A stretch of 64,000 nucleotides of DNA from the NCBI RefSeq assembly GCF_001483135.1, contig NZ_LNAL01000007.1, positions 744,001 through 808,000 of the forward strand. Direction: 5' to 3'. Origin of the DNA: Solirubrum puertoriconensis (lineage in GTDB: Bacteria > Bacteroidota > Bacteroidia > Cytophagales > Hymenobacteraceae). Below the pieces are notes generated by a model, which was not told the DNA's origin, did not search any database, and saw only the letters and a program-made list of their open reading frames with translations. Below, one piece after another: positions 1 through 8,725 of the stretch; the stretch's first letter is position 1, and each line of letters begins with the position of its first letter. Both the position numbers and the translations under genes were made by a program.

Positions 1-1
1 C

Positions 2-751
2 GCGGCAGACTCGGCCTACCTCGTGGCCAACATTGCCAACCAAACGCTGCAAGTAGTCCGTGGTTCTTCGGTCGTAAGCACGCACCGCATTGTGGTGGGC
101 AAGCCCGAAACGCCTACCCCCGAGCTGGCTAGCCGCGTGCACTATTTTCAAACAGCGCCGGAATGGCGCGTGCCCGCCAGCATTGCTACCGGCGAAATGC
201 TCCCCCGCCTGCGCCGCAACCCCGGTTACCTATCCGAAAACAACCTGCGCTTGTACGACTTGGCCGGTAAACCCGTGGATGCCCGTAAGGTAAAGTGGAG
301 CACCGTGTCGGCCGACCGTTTCCCTTATCAGATTCGCCAAGCTGCCGGCGAGGAAAACGCCCTAGGCGGTATTGTGTTCCGATTTGCCAACGCCCACGAC
401 GTGTTCTTGCACGACACGCCCGCGCGCAAAGCCTTTGCCCAACCGCAGCGCCTGCTCAGCCACGGCTGCATCCGCTTGCAACGCCCCGCCGACCTAGCAG
501 CGTTTCTGCTGCAGCGCGATGGAGGCAACGATGCAGCCGAGCGTATTAGCCGTATGCAGAACAGCGTGGAGAGCAGCACGCCTAAGGTGTTTTCTTTGCG
601 CACCTCCATGGCCATCCTTATCCGTTACCAAACCTGCGAGGTAGAGGGAAGCCAAATCAGGGTGCTCCCCGACGTGTATGGCCGCGATGCCGCCATAGCT
701 GCAGCTTTAGCCGGCAGTGCCAATGGGCAACTGGTTGCCGCCGCCCAATAG
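2..751 (+). CDS. L,D-transpeptidase (YcbB/YkuD type), 5' end cut by the window
   Basis: The frame is open from base 2, so the N-terminus lies outside the window; about 249 codons are visible. The catalytic signature SHGCIRL of the YkuD fold is present, with the nucleophilic Cys, preceded by a conserved stretch (VFLHDTPARKAF) typical of YcbB-like murein L,D-transpeptidases. Such enzymes make 3-3 cross-links between meso-diaminopimelate residues of peptidoglycan in the periplasm. The first ATG or GTG inside the window is not a credible start because conserved sequence begins before it. No terminator hairpin is obvious in the 60 bases after the stop. Family assignment is firm; the exact substrate is inferred. 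Confidence 0.85.
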   Translation, partial: AADSAYLVANIANQTLQVVRGSSVVSTHRIVVGKPETPTPELASRVHYFQTAPEWRVPASIATGEMLPRLRRNPGYLSENNLRLYDLAGKPVDARKVKWSTVSADRFPYQIRQAAGEENALGGIVFRFANAHDVFLHDTPARKAFAQPQRLLSHGCIRLQRPADLAAFLLQRDGGNDAAERISRMQNSVESSTPKVFSLRTSMAILIRYQTCEVEGSQIRVLPDVYGRDAAIAAALAGSANGQLVAAAQ

Positions 752-784
752 GCACGTTGCTTAGGGCGTAAGCGGAGTATGCCG

Positions 785-792
785 TACCTTTG
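785..792 (+). promoter_or_regulatory. -7 promoter element TACCTTTG
   Basis: TACCTTTG fits the Bacteroidota sigma-A -7 consensus TAnnTTTG. It lies 22 bases before the proposed GTG start of the TPR lipoprotein. A well-spaced -33 TTG is not clear. Confidence 0.55.
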
Positions 793-814
793 GCTTTCTC
801 TCATCTAAGCATTG

Positions 815-1981
815 GTGCTGCGCTTTTCTCGGTCATTGTTATCTGGGGTCACCTGTTCGCTGCTGATTAGCTGTGGCGATACTCCACCGCATGCGCAAAC
901 CGAGAGCATGGTGAATCTGCGTACTGTTCGCAGTGGGCCCGATGTTCAGGCTGCCGAGCTGAACGGCGCAATTGCTAAGCAGCCACGTAACCCCGTGCTG
1001 TATGCCCGGCGCGCCAGCTTTCACCTAGCAGCCGGAAAAACCGATGCCGCCGTTCAGGACATCGATTATGCAATTGAGCTGGATGATGCTCCGGGCGAAT
1101 TTTACCTCACCAAAGCCCGTGCCTTGCGGGCCAAGGGGCAATTGCAGTCGGCCATTGCGGCTGCGGCCGAAGCCCAGAAGCGCGGCTACAACCCACCCGA
1201 GCTGCACTTGTTGCTAGCCGAAGCTAACCTCGCTGCCCGGCGATACGATAATTCACTGGATTACTTGGATCGGGTGCTGCGCGAACAGCCCGATAATGCA
1301 TCTGCCTTGTTCTACAAGGGCTTGGTTTACTCTGCGCTGCGTGATACGATACAAGCTCTTGACTACTTGCGTGCCAGCGTTGCTCGTGCACCTAAGCAGC
1401 CCGAAATCCTGCATCAGCTGGCGTACTTGCTGAATGCCAACCGCCAGCCTGCTATAGCTGCTGCTTATATCGAACGCGGCTTGCAGGCAGATAACAAGTA
1501 TGCAGCTTTATGGTACGATAGGGGCCGCGTGTTCGATCTTGCCGGTCAGTCGGACAGCGCTGTGCGACAATATGCACGCGCCATTCAGCTCGATACCACG
1601 CTATATCGTGCCGATTACCGCCTAGGTCTCTACTACTTCAAGGCCAAGCAGCATGCCAAGGCTATTCCGCTGTTGCGCCGGGCGCGGCGTCGCAGCCAAT
1701 ACCTGCCCAACTTAGGGGAGATGCTAGCCGAGAGTTACGAGTGGACAGGTCAAACCCAGCAAGCCTGGGTGGCTTATCGTCAGCTGGTTAAGCAGTTTCC
1801 AGGCGATAAACATTACACGTTTAAGGTATGGAAGGTTGGTCAGCGCTTACCTCAACCAATTCTGGATTCGCTCAAGGTGGTTTATGGCGCCCCGCCCATC
1901 CCGCGCCGGGCCCCAACTGTAGCGCCATCCACTTTCGATAGCCTGCCTTCGCGGGCTCCTGCGCTGCTTACCCCACGCTAG
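815..1981 (+). CDS. TPR-repeat lipoprotein
   Basis: About 388 residues. The N-terminus (LLSGVTCSLLISCGD) has a short hydrophobic stretch ending in a lipobox-like LISC, so the mature protein is probably lipid-anchored. The rest is made of tetratricopeptide repeats (for example ARRASFHLAAGKTDAAVQDI and ALWYDRGRVFDLAGQ), which form helical protein-binding scaffolds. The C-terminal 40 residues are Pro/Ala-rich and probably disordered. The start is a choice between adjacent TTG (812) and GTG (815); both fit the promoter at 785-792, and there is no ATG before the signal sequence. Specific partner unknown. Confidence 0.75.
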   Translation: MLRFSRSLLSGVTCSLLISCGDTPPHAQTESMVNLRTVRSGPDVQAAELNGAIAKQPRNPVLYARRASFHLAAGKTDAAVQDIDYAIELDDAPGEFYLTKARALRAKGQLQSAIAAAAEAQKRGYNPPELHLLLAEANLAARRYDNSLDYLDRVLREQPDNASALFYKGLVYSALRDTIQALDYLRASVARAPKQPEILHQLAYLLNANRQPAIAAAYIERGLQADNKYAALWYDRGRVFDLAGQSDSAVRQYARAIQLDTTLYRADYRLGLYYFKAKQHAKAIPLLRRARRRSQYLPNLGEMLAESYEWTGQTQQAWVAYRQLVKQFPGDKHYTFKVWKVGQRLPQPILDSLKVVYGAPPIPRRAPTVAPSTFDSLPSRAPALLTPR

Positions 1982-2041
1982 CACCTAGGAGCATTACGAG
2001 CTCATTTTGGGCATAAACGTGGTTTCTGCTTACGAAGCTGC

Positions 2042-2049
2042 TAACTTGC
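2042..2049 (+). promoter_or_regulatory. Possible -7 element TAACTTGC before thrS
   Basis: TAACTTGC resembles a TAnCTTGC variant seen before other genes here (6030, 56477). It sits 26 bases before the thrS ATG. Weak evidence: no clear -33 box. Confidence 0.3.
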
Positions 2050-2074
2050 GGGCTACTGCTGTTATTGCACGTTT

Positions 2075-4036
2075 ATGATCAACATCACGCTCCCCGACGG
2101 TTCCGTGCGCCAGTTCGAAGCCGGTGTGAGCGGCTACGACGTAGCCGCCAGCATCAGCGAAGGCTTGGCCCGCAACTCCTTGGCCGTGCGTGTCAACGGA
2201 GAAGTCCGTGACCTGCACCGCCCCATCAACGACTCTGCCACGGTTGAGATTCTCACGTGGAACGACGAAGCGGGGAAGAATACATTCTGGCACTCTTCGG
2301 CTCACTTATTGGCCGAAGCGCTAGAAGCCCTGTACCCAGGGGTGAAATTTGGCATTGGCCCGCCCATTGAGAATGGTTTCTACTACGATGTGGACCTAGG
2401 CGAAGGCCGCAGCATCTCGCCCGATGACTACCTGAAGATCGAGCAGAAAATGCTTGAGCTGGCCAAAAACAAGAGCCGCTACGAGCGCCGTGAGGTAAGC
2501 AAAGCCGACGCTATTGCTTATTTCAAGGAGAAAGGCGACCCCTACAAACTCGATTTGCTCGAAGGCTTGGAGGATGGCAGCATTACCTTCTACCAACAAG
2601 GCAACTTCACCGACCTCTGCCGCGGACCGCACATTCCCGATACGGGCAACATTAAAGCTGCTAAAGTGCTAAACGTTGCTGGTGCCTATTGGCGCGGCGA
2701 TGAGAAAAACAAGCAGCTCACTCGCATCTACGCCATCACCTTCCCTAAGGACAAGGAGCTGAAGGAGTACCTGCATAAGCTTGAGGAAGCGCGCAAACGC
2801 GACCACCGCAAGTTGGGCAAGGAGCTCGATCTGTTTGCCTTCTCGGAGCGGGTAGGAGCGGGCTTGCCCCTGTGGCTGCCCAAAGGCACTGCCTTGCGCG
2901 AGCGTCTGGAGCAATTCATGCGCCGTGCTCAGGTAAAGGCTGGTTATCTGCCGGTAGTAACGCCGCACATCGGGGCTAAAGAGTTATACGTTACCTCGGG
3001 CCACTACGAGAAGTACGGCGCCGATTCGTTCCAGCCGATCAAGACCCCGAACCCGGGTGAGGAGTTCTTCCTAAAGCCGATGAACTGCCCGCACCATTGC
3101 GAAATCTACAAGACCAAGCCGCGCTCGTACCGCGACTTGCCCTTGCGCTTAGCCGAGTTTGGTACGGTTTACCGTTACGAGCAATCGGGCGAGCTGCATG
3201 GCCTGACGCGCGTGCGTGGCTTTACGCAGGATGACGCCCACATCTTCTGCCGACAAGATCAAGTAAAAGAAGAGTTTATCAAGGTTATCGACCTCGTTCT
3301 CTACGTGTTCCGTGCGCTTGGTTTCGAGGACTACACCGCTCAGATTTCACTGCGCGACCCCGAGAACAAGCAGAAGTACATCGGCACCGACGAGAACTGG
3401 GCCGCTGCCGAATCGGCCATCCAAGAGGCTGCGCAGGAGCGTGGCTTGCGTACGGTAACCGAGCTTGGCGAGGCCGCCTTCTACGGCCCGAAGCTGGACT
3501 TCATGGTACGCGATGCCCTAGGTCGGAAGTGGCAACTGGGCACTATTCAGGTCGACTACAACCTACCCGAGCGCTTCGAACTGGAGTACGTTGCCCCCGA
3601 CAACTCCCGTCAGCGTCCGGTGATGATTCACCGCGCGCCGTTTGGTTCGTTGGAGCGTTTTGTGGCGGTTTTAATCGAGCACTGCGCTGGCAACTTCCCG
3701 CTGTGGCTTGCCCCGGAGCAGTTCGTTGTGCTGCCGATTTCGGATAAGTACCACGATTATGCCCGCCGTGTGCAGGAGCAGCTCCAACAGGCCGACCTGC
3801 GCGGCACCGTTGATGAGCGCGACGAGCGTATTGGCCGCAAAATCCGCGATGCCGAAATGCAGAAGGTACCGTACCTGCTGGTAGTTGGCGAGAAAGAAGC
3901 CGAAAACGGCATCGTGTCGGTGCGCCGTCATGGAGAAGGCGACCTAGGCTCCATGCCGATCGAGGCTTTCATCCGCAATTTCCAAGAGCAGGTGGAGGAA
4001 TTGATGAATGGCCGCGGAACCGTTGTAGCCCACTAG
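2075..4036 (+). CDS. thrS: Threonyl-tRNA synthetase
   Basis: 653 residues, the usual length. Attaches threonine to tRNA-Thr in the cytoplasm. Domain order is visible: an N-terminal TGS domain (residues 1-62), the editing domain with the zinc-like HxxxH pair (HSSAH, residues 73-77), then the class II catalytic core with the Cys of the zinc site in [11 protein letters not shown], motif 2 around [18 protein letters not shown], and a C-terminal anticodon-binding domain starting near [11 protein letters not shown]. It opens a translation cluster with infC, rpmI and rplT, an order common in bacteria. A strong hairpin after the stop separates it from infC. No leader peptide or T-box-like structure was seen upstream. 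Confidence 0.97.
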   Translation: MINITLPDGSVRQFEAGVSGYDVAASISEGLARNSLAVRVNGEVRDLHRPINDSATVEILTWNDEAGKNTFWHSSAHLLAEALEALYPGVKFGIGPPIENGFYYDVDLGEGRSISPDDYLKIEQKMLELAKNKSRYERREVSKADAIAYFKEKGDPYKLDLLEGLEDGSITFYQQGNFTDLCRGPHIPDTGNIKAAKVLNVAGAYWRGDEKNKQLTRIYAITFPKDKELKEYLHKLEEARKRDHRKLGKELDLFAFSERVGAGLPLWLPKGTALRERLEQFMRRAQVKAGYLPVVTPHIGAKELYVTSGHYEKYGADSFQPIKTPNPGEEFFLKPMNCPHHCEIYKTKPRSYRDLPLRLAEFGTVYRYEQSGELHGLTRVRGFTQDDAHIFCRQDQVKEEFIKVIDLVLYVFRALGFEDYTAQISLRDPENKQKYIGTDENWAAAESAIQEAAQERGLRTVTELGEAAFYGPKLDFMVRDALGRKWQLGTIQVDYNLPERFELEYVAPDNSRQRPVMIHRAPFGSLERFVAVLIEHCAGNFPLWLAPEQFVVLPISDKYHDYARRVQEQLQQADLRGTVDERDERIGRKIRDAEMQKVPYLLVVGEKEAENGIVSVRRHGEGDLGSMPIEAFIRNFQEQVEELMNGRGTVVAH

Positions 4037-4069
4037 CCGTTTTACTCTCAGCAGAACGCAAAACCTGCA

Positions 4070-4102
4070 CAGCCCGTCGGAAACAGCGTTTCCGACGGGC
4101 TG
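4070..4102 (+). terminator. Hairpin terminator after thrS
   Basis: A perfect 14-bp stem (4070-4083 with 4089-4102) with a 5-base loop, followed by a short T-containing run. It should end or attenuate transcription between thrS and infC. Confidence 0.75.
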
Positions 4103-4218
4103 AATTTTGTCGTTCGGGAAAATTGCTGGATATTCGCCCGCTCAAATAGTTGGCTCGCCTGCAAGTCAGGCACTTTCCGGCTGTTTGCTACCCTCGTTTC
4201 ACCTAAACAGATAGTCTT

Positions 4219-4848
4219 ATCAGAACCCCCAACCGCCGCCTCCCTCCGCGCCAAGTGGAGGAGCCGTTCAAAATCAATAACAAGATTACGGCCCGCGAAG
4301 TACGCCTCGTAGGCGAAAACGTGGAGCAGGGCATTTATTCCACCGACCAAGCCCGCCGAATCGCCGAGCAACAAGGTCTGGACCTCGTGGAGATTTCTCC
4401 CACGGCTGTTCCGCCTGTGTGCCGCGTTATCGACTACTCGAAATTCAAGTACGAGCAGAAGAAGCGCACGCGCGAGATGAAGGCTAAGCAGACGAAGGTG
4501 GTGGTGAAAGAGATTCGTTTCGGCCCCAACACCGACGACCACGACTTCGCCTTTAAACTGAAGCACGCGCAAGAGTTTTTGCGCGAAGGTGCCAAGATTA
4601 AGGCCTATGTGCACTTCGTCGGTCGTTCTATCGTCTTCAAAGAACGCGGCGAAATTCTGTTGCTCAAGTTTGCTCAAGCCCTCGAGGACCTTGCCAAAGT
4701 AGAGCAACTGCCGAAGCTAGAAGGTAAGCGCATGTTCTTGTACCTCGCTCCAAAGGTGGCAGCTCCTAAGCCTGCCAGCAAGCCAGCGGGTGCTAAGGAA
4801 GACGGTAAAGAGGCCAAGGCGCCTGCTACCAACGAGGCTGCCGAGTAA
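4219..4848 (+). CDS. infC: Translation initiation factor IF-3, probable AUC start
   Basis: IF-3 binds the 30S subunit and checks initiator tRNA and start codon pairing. Both domains are visible: the N-domain ([20 protein letters not shown], then [19 protein letters not shown]) and the C-domain ([27 protein letters not shown]), then an Ala/Lys tail typical of this phylum. The first conventional start is GTG 4255, but the frame remains open upstream to 4207 and encodes [15 protein letters not shown] directly before the conserved [10 protein letters not shown]. This segment resembles the basic N-termini of related IF-3 proteins from memory. An ATC at 4219 is the only plausible start giving it. 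IF-3 genes elsewhere use AUU/AUC/AUA for autoregulation, so I place the start at 4219 (209 residues); GTG 4255 is the fallback. Confidence 0.9.
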   Translation: MRTPNRRLPPRQVEEPFKINNKITAREVRLVGENVEQGIYSTDQARRIAEQQGLDLVEISPTAVPPVCRVIDYSKFKYEQKKRTREMKAKQTKVVVKEIRFGPNTDDHDFAFKLKHAQEFLREGAKIKAYVHFVGRSIVFKERGEILLLKFAQALEDLAKVEQLPKLEGKRMFLYLAPKVAAPKPASKPAGAKEDGKEAKAPATNEAAE

Positions 4849-4886
4849 GCTACTCCGCGGCGTGAGCCGCTATGACTTTCAGGCGA

Positions 4887-4906
4887 GCCGGCCCTAGGCA
4901 GCCGGC
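4887..4906 (+). promoter_or_regulatory. GCCGGC hairpin with CCTAGG in its loop, rpmI leader
   Basis: GCCGGC at 4887-4892 and again at 4901-4906 can pair, leaving an 8-base loop that contains CCTAGG. It lies in the 92-base infC-rpmI gap, where ribosomal protein L20 control sites are known in other bacteria; that role here is only a guess. Confidence 0.4.
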
Positions 4907-4940
4907 CGCCGTTGTTGTTTTACTTCTTAACTTTTTCAAA

Positions 4941-5135
4941 ATGCCGAAGATGAAGACCAAGTCCGGCGCCAAGAAGCGTTTTTCGCTGACTGGTACGGGC
5001 AAAGTAAAGCGCAAGCACGCGTACAAGTCGCACATTCTTACCAAGAAGAGCACCAAGCGCAAGCGCAACCTGACCCACGCTACCCTGGTTAGCACGGCCG
5101 ACATGCCGCGCGTAAAGGACATGCTGGTTCTCTAA
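4941..5135 (+). CDS. rpmI: 50S ribosomal protein L35
   Basis: 64 residues, the standard L35 length, very basic, starting [14 protein letters not shown] and containing the conserved [15 protein letters not shown] core. A structural protein of the large ribosomal subunit. The longer open frame upstream is non-coding leader; the ATG at 4941 matches the universal L35 start. It sits between infC and rplT as in most bacteria. Confidence 0.97.
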   Translation: MPKMKTKSGAKKRFSLTGTGKVKRKHAYKSHILTKKSTKRKRNLTHATLVSTADMPRVKDMLVL

Positions 5136-5241
5136 GCGGTGGCTTAGTCTCCCGCTGAAATTATTTTTCAACCCGGCGTCCGGTTCTTCACGCAAGCCGC
5201 TCAAACAGTAGCAGGCACCGGCCGCCAAAAACAAGTAGGTT

Positions 5242-5589
5242 ATGCCAAGAAGCGTCAATAACGTGGCCTCGCGCCACCGTCGCAAAAAGGTAATGCGCCT
5301 GGCCAAAGGTTACTTCGGCCGTCGTAAGAATGTATGGACGGTAGCTAAAAACGCCGTTGAAAAAGGTCTGCTGTATGCATACCGCGACCGTAAGGTTAAA
5401 AAGCGCGAATTCCGTGCCCTGTGGATCCAGCGTATCAACGCCGGTGCCCGTCAGTACGGTTTGTCGTACTCGCAGTTTATGGGCGGCCTGAAAAAGGCCG
5501 GCATCGACCTGAACCGTAAAGTTCTGGCTGATCTTGCCCTGAACCACCCGGAGGCCTTCAAGTCTATCATTGAGAAAGTAAAGGCTTAA
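5242..5589 (+). CDS. rplT: 50S ribosomal protein L20
   Basis: 115 residues, standard length. Begins [19 protein letters not shown] with the typical basic N-terminal extension and the [19 protein letters not shown] motif. L20 is needed early in 50S assembly and in several bacteria represses its own operon by binding the mRNA upstream of rpmI. Last gene of the infC-rpmI-rplT group; followed by a very strong terminator. Confidence 0.97.
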   Translation: MPRSVNNVASRHRRKKVMRLAKGYFGRRKNVWTVAKNAVEKGLLYAYRDRKVKKREFRALWIQRINAGARQYGLSYSQFMGGLKKAGIDLNRKVLADLALNHPEAFKSIIEKVKA

Positions 5590-5604
5590 GCTTAGCTTTC
5601 CGTG

Positions 5605-5654
5605 CCTAGAAACAACAATGCCCAGCCATACGGTTGGGCATTGTTGTTTCTAGG
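5605..5654 (+). terminator. 20-bp perfect-stem terminator after rplT
   Basis: Arms 5605-5624 and 5635-5654 are exact reverse complements (20 bp) around a 10-base loop; the 3' arm runs into a T-containing sequence. A-rich and T-rich ends make it a candidate bidirectional terminator. The roughly 195 bases that follow, to 5850, hold nothing I recognise apart from a CCTAGG at 5699. Confidence 0.85.
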
Positions 5655-5850
5655 GCTTTTCTGTACCGAAGTCAACCTGATCAACTGCTGCGTCCCAACC
5701 TAGGTGTCTACATGCATCCCAGGCTTGCTTAACGGCTATTTTCAGGGTGTATTGCTAGCGCGGGCCACACAACCATTTCCTACAAGCACCTGCTGCCACT
5801 ACCCCTGTGCAGCCCGTTGCCGCGCAACATCGTCAGGGTTATAAACGACA

Positions 5851-5880
5851 AAACCGCCCTCCGTTTCCGAAGGGCGGTTT
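5851..5880 (-). terminator. Terminator of the tRNA-Met gene
   Basis: Arms 5851-5860 and 5871-5880 form a perfect 10-bp stem that, read on the minus strand, starts six bases after the tRNA 3' end and ends in a T-rich tail. Confidence 0.75.
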
Positions 5881-5885
5881 CTCAG

Positions 5886-5959
5886 TAGCGGGGACGAGAT
5901 TTGAACTCGTGGCCTCAGGGTTATGAATCCTGTGCTCTAACCAACTGAGCTACCCCGCC
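5886..5959 (-). tRNA. tRNA with CAT anticodon (elongator Met, or Ile2)
   Basis: On the minus strand a 74-nt cloverleaf can be folded: acceptor GGCGGGG with CCCCGCT, D-stem GCTC/GAGC, anticodon loop TTCATAA with anticodon CAT, and T-arm ACGAG/CTCGT around TTCAAAT. CCA is not encoded. The anticodon stem lacks the three G-C pairs of initiator tRNA, so it is an elongator Met or a lysidine-modified Ile tRNA; sequence alone does not settle this. The pair closing the anticodon loop is A-C. Confidence 0.93.
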
Positions 5960-5973
5960 GTGCTTTAGTGGCG

Positions 5974-5981
5974 CAAAGGTA
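5974..5981 (-). promoter_or_regulatory. -7 element of the tRNA promoter
   Basis: On the minus strand this reads TACCTTTG, 14 bases upstream of the mature tRNA 5' end, so transcription would start just before the tRNA. Confidence 0.55.
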
Positions 5982-6008
5982 AAGCGAAGATTTAACGCGG
6001 TGCAACCT

Positions 6009-6037
6009 TTGATGGAAAAAAACTACGTGTATCTTGC
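6009..6037 (+). promoter_or_regulatory. Possible promoter of the START-like gene
   Basis: TTG (6009-6011), 18 bases, then TATCTTGC (6030-6037), a variant -7 box. About 64 bases before the ATG at 6101. Confidence 0.4.
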
Positions 6038-6100
6038 CGCCAGCCGTCAATGTGGCTGAAAGCCAGCGGCGATAATTTTTGTTGCTTTCTGCAATTGCCT

Positions 6101-6514
6101 ATGCCTCTCTCCGCCATCCGCTCTAAACATCGCTTCGTACAGGAGTACCCCATTAATGCATCCCCCAAAATCCTTTATCCCTATCTGGCATCTGCTTCGG
6201 GCTTGCGGCAATGGTTTTGCCAGGATGTGATCATGCTTAATCAACACACGTTTGATTTTGTGTGGGACAACCAGCATCACTTGGCTGAAATGACGTCGCA
6301 GCGTACCAACCGCTCGGTGCGGTACGTGTTCCTGACTCCGGAACGTGGCCACATGCCCGATGCGAATTACCTCGATTTCACGATTGAATCGTCGGAGCTG
6401 ACGCAGGAGATATACTTGCGCATTGTCGACTATTCTGAAGAAACGGATGACGTCGAGCTTCAAGAAATGTGGGACAACCTGGTGCAGAACTTGCGCGAAC
6501 TGGTAGGAGGATGA
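6101..6514 (+). CDS. START-like (SRPBCC/AHSA1 fold) domain protein
   Basis: 137 residues from the ATG at 6101 (MPLSAIRSKHRF); the open frame extends further up but lacks the fold. The pattern QEYPINASPKILYPYLASASGLRQWF followed by FVWDN and a C-terminal amphipathic helix (VELQEMWDNLVQNLRELVGG) matches the small START-like proteins common in Bacteroidota. They form a helix-grip cavity that binds hydrophobic ligands; no ligand or reaction is known to me for this subgroup. Single gene, flanked by its own promoter-like element and a terminator. Confidence 0.8.
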   Translation: MPLSAIRSKHRFVQEYPINASPKILYPYLASASGLRQWFCQDVIMLNQHTFDFVWDNQHHLAEMTSQRTNRSVRYVFLTPERGHMPDANYLDFTIESSELTQEIYLRIVDYSEETDDVELQEMWDNLVQNLRELVGG

Positions 6515-6541
6515 GCTAAAATTACATTTCGATTGTTAGCT

Positions 6542-6589
6542 GAAAGGAGAGGAGCCACCCTCAAAAAGGGTGGTAACCCCTCCTTTTTT
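6542..6589 (+). terminator. Intrinsic terminator after the START-like gene
   Basis: CCACCCT (6555-6561) pairs with AGGGTGG (6567-6573), extended by AAGGAG/CTCCTT outside, then six T at 6584-6589. Confidence 0.8.
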
Positions 6590-6621
6590 GCTGGCCCGAA
6601 GGTTGCGGAGCCGGTGTGGCA

Positions 6622-6629
6622 TACCTTTG
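6622..6629 (+). promoter_or_regulatory. -7 promoter element TACCTTTG before the LptF/G gene
   Basis: TACCTTTG followed by GC, 41 bases before the ATG at 6670; a TTG at 6603-6605 gives a 16-base spacer. Confidence 0.55.
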
Positions 6630-6669
6630 CGGCCGCTTTGGCGTTGGGTGCTAAACGGCCTACTCTGGC

Positions 6670-8109
6670 ATGAAAAAACTTGATAAGCTGATATTACGGG
6701 CATTTATTGGCCCATTCTTGCTCACGTTTGCCGTGGTGGAGTTTGTCTTCCTCACGCAAACCATGATGAAGTACCTCGACGACTTGGTCGGGAAAGATCT
6801 AGGCACGGGGGTCATTCTGCAGTTGCTGATGTACTTCAGCGTGCTTATTGTGCCCATATCGCTGCCCTTGGCCGTACTGCTGTCGTCGCTGATGACTTAC
6901 GGTAACCTAGGCGAGCATCACGAACTCACAGCAATCAAGACCTCGGGTGTGTCGTTGGTGCGCATACTGCGCCCGGTAATGCTGTTTAGCGCATTGCTCG
7001 CTGGCTTTGCGTTCTGGTTCAATAACACCATCGTGCCCAAGGCCAATCTCAAGGCCTATAGCTTGCTTTGGGACGTGCGCCAGCAAAAGCTCGCTTTGGA
7101 CATCCGGGAGGGCGTTTTTTACAATGGTATACCCGGCTTTACAATTAAAGTAAACCGCAAAGGCGGCGAGAATGGCGAGAAGCTCTACGGGGTCATGATC
7201 TATGACCACAGCGGCAATACTGGCAACGTAGCCATGATGCTGGCCGACTCGGGGCGAATGGCTACTCGTTACAACGGGCAATACCTAGGGCTAGAACTCT
7301 TCCATGGCCGCAAATACATAGAGCAGCCAACTGCCCGCGACCGTACCGGTGCCGGCTTTGTACAGCAGCGATTCGATCGTACCGACATCATCTTTTCTCT
7401 GGCTTCCTTTAGCCTCGACCGCACGAAGGAAGATTTGTTTAAAGAGAATAAGATTATGCTCACCATCCCGCAGCTGCAGGGCTTTGTTGATTCGTTGCAC
7501 CGGCAGCTGCGCCGTGAGCGTCAGCAGGTAGCGGGGCAAGTGAACCCCTATTTTCTGTATCAACGCTTCGATACCACTGGGCAGTCGCAGGATAATCGGT
7601 TGGCTAGTCTGCAGCTAACCAACAAGCCAATTCCACCGCTTACTACTAACATGGTGCAAAATGCGGCTAACCGAGCCCGCAACATGCGCTCGTTTGTGAG
7701 CAGCTACTCCGAACGGCTAGGCGGTACCGCTCGAGAGGCTGGCAACTACCGAATCGAAGTATTCCGCAAGTACACCCAATCGGTGGCCATTCTGGTAATG
7801 TTCCTGATCGGAGCGCCCCTAGGTGCCATCATCAAGAAGGGCGGCTTGGGAGTGCCGGTGCTCGTCTCGATTCTCTTCTTCATTATTTTCTACGTCGTTT
7901 CCATCATTGGCGAGAAATACGGACGCGAGGCCGTAATGCCGGTAGGCCTGGGCATGTGGATGGCCAACTGCGTACTGCTACCTGCCGGGTTGTTTTTCCT
8001 GTATCAAGCCCGTCGCGACTCGAGTTTGTTTGAAGTCGATTTCTGGTACCGTATCTCGCGCCGCTTGCCACGGTGGTTCGGCAAACGTTCGGAGCCGGTA
8101 GCAGGCTAA
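6670..8109 (+). CDS. LptF/LptG family permease (YjgP/YjgQ)
   Basis: 479 residues. An inner-membrane subunit of the Lpt ABC exporter that pulls lipopolysaccharide out of the membrane. Family architecture is visible: three N-terminal membrane helices (residues about 12-30, 50-72, 98-118, including VLIVPISLPLAVLLSSLMTY), a central periplasmic region of roughly 220 residues, and three C-terminal helices from about residue 372 (AILVMFLIGAPLGAIIKKGG). The GEHHELTAIKTSG segment is the usual coupling loop to the ATPase. Longer than the E. coli proteins (about 360) because of a larger periplasmic part, which is usual in this phylum. Whether it is LptF or LptG cannot be told here. Confidence 0.9.
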   Translation: MKKLDKLILRAFIGPFLLTFAVVEFVFLTQTMMKYLDDLVGKDLGTGVILQLLMYFSVLIVPISLPLAVLLSSLMTYGNLGEHHELTAIKTSGVSLVRILRPVMLFSALLAGFAFWFNNTIVPKANLKAYSLLWDVRQQKLALDIREGVFYNGIPGFTIKVNRKGGENGEKLYGVMIYDHSGNTGNVAMMLADSGRMATRYNGQYLGLELFHGRKYIEQPTARDRTGAGFVQQRFDRTDIIFSLASFSLDRTKEDLFKENKIMLTIPQLQGFVDSLHRQLRRERQQVAGQVNPYFLYQRFDTTGQSQDNRLASLQLTNKPIPPLTTNMVQNAANRARNMRSFVSSYSERLGGTAREAGNYRIEVFRKYTQSVAILVMFLIGAPLGAIIKKGGLGVPVLVSILFFIIFYVVSIIGEKYGREAVMPVGLGMWMANCVLLPAGLFFLYQARRDSSLFEVDFWYRISRRLPRWFGKRSEPVAG

Positions 8110-8161
8110 CTTCCGCTAATGCAGTTCCAGCGGTCCGGTTCGGCAGGTTTGCGCCTCCGAA

Positions 8162-8192
8162 TTGGGCCGCTTCGGTTTTTTATTTACCTTTG
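8162..8192 (+). promoter_or_regulatory. rpsO promoter
   Basis: TTG (8162-8164), 20-base spacer, TACCTTTG (8185-8192): a complete match to the Bacteroidota -33/-7 arrangement. It predicts an rpsO leader of about 75 bases. Confidence 0.65.
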
Positions 8193-8274
8193 CGGCTACG
8201 CTAGGCTATGTAGCCCGCGTTTTCTCTTTTTTCACACATCTTAATCCAAGACGGGGCTTTCTCCCTATCTGCAG

Positions 8275-8550
8275 ATGAAACTCACTACCGAAGCCAAGCA
8301 GGCTATCTTCGAACAGCACGGCGTTGCCAAGTCGAAAAACGACACCGGTTCCGCCGAATCGCAAATCGCGCTGTTCACCACTCGCATTACTCACCTGACG
8401 GAGCACCTCAAAGTCAACAAAAAAGACTTCTCGACCCGTCTGGGCCTGCTCAAGCTGGTAGGTAAGCGCCGTCGTCTGCTCAACTACCTGCAGCACCGCG
8501 ACATCAATCGCTACCGTGCCATCATCAAGGAGTTGGGTATCCGTAAGTAA
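8275..8550 (+). CDS. rpsO: 30S ribosomal protein S15
   Basis: 91 residues, slightly longer than the 89 of E. coli. The conserved core ([22 protein letters not shown], then [16 protein letters not shown]) is complete. S15 binds 16S rRNA early in 30S assembly. It precedes pnp, the classic rpsO-pnp neighbourhood, but a strong terminator lies between them. Confidence 0.97.
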   Translation: MKLTTEAKQAIFEQHGVAKSKNDTGSAESQIALFTTRITHLTEHLKVNKKDFSTRLGLLKLVGKRRRLLNYLQHRDINRYRAIIKELGIRK

Positions 8551-8564
8551 CCCGCTTCAAGAAA

Positions 8565-8600
8565 GTAGGGAGCCCGCCGGCCGGGTTCCCTACTTTTTTT
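8565..8600 (+). terminator. rpsO terminator
   Basis: GTAGGGA (8565-8571) pairs with TCCCTAC (8587-8593), with an inner CCCG/CGGG stem, then seven T. Confidence 0.85.
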
Positions 8601-8725
8601 GCGCTGCCCGGCACACCTTGTTGGCCGGGCGCGTTCTTTTACAATAGAGCCGGAATTTCCATACCCCACTGCGGGTGTGGTTTCGCTGCCCCAAGCTGTC
8701 AATCATCAATAGCTACCCTGAAGGA

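Noticed and set aside
2030-2075. T-box or Thr-rich leader before thrS
   Set aside because: The 93-base gap has no Thr-rich frame and no T-box-like stem or conserved bulge.
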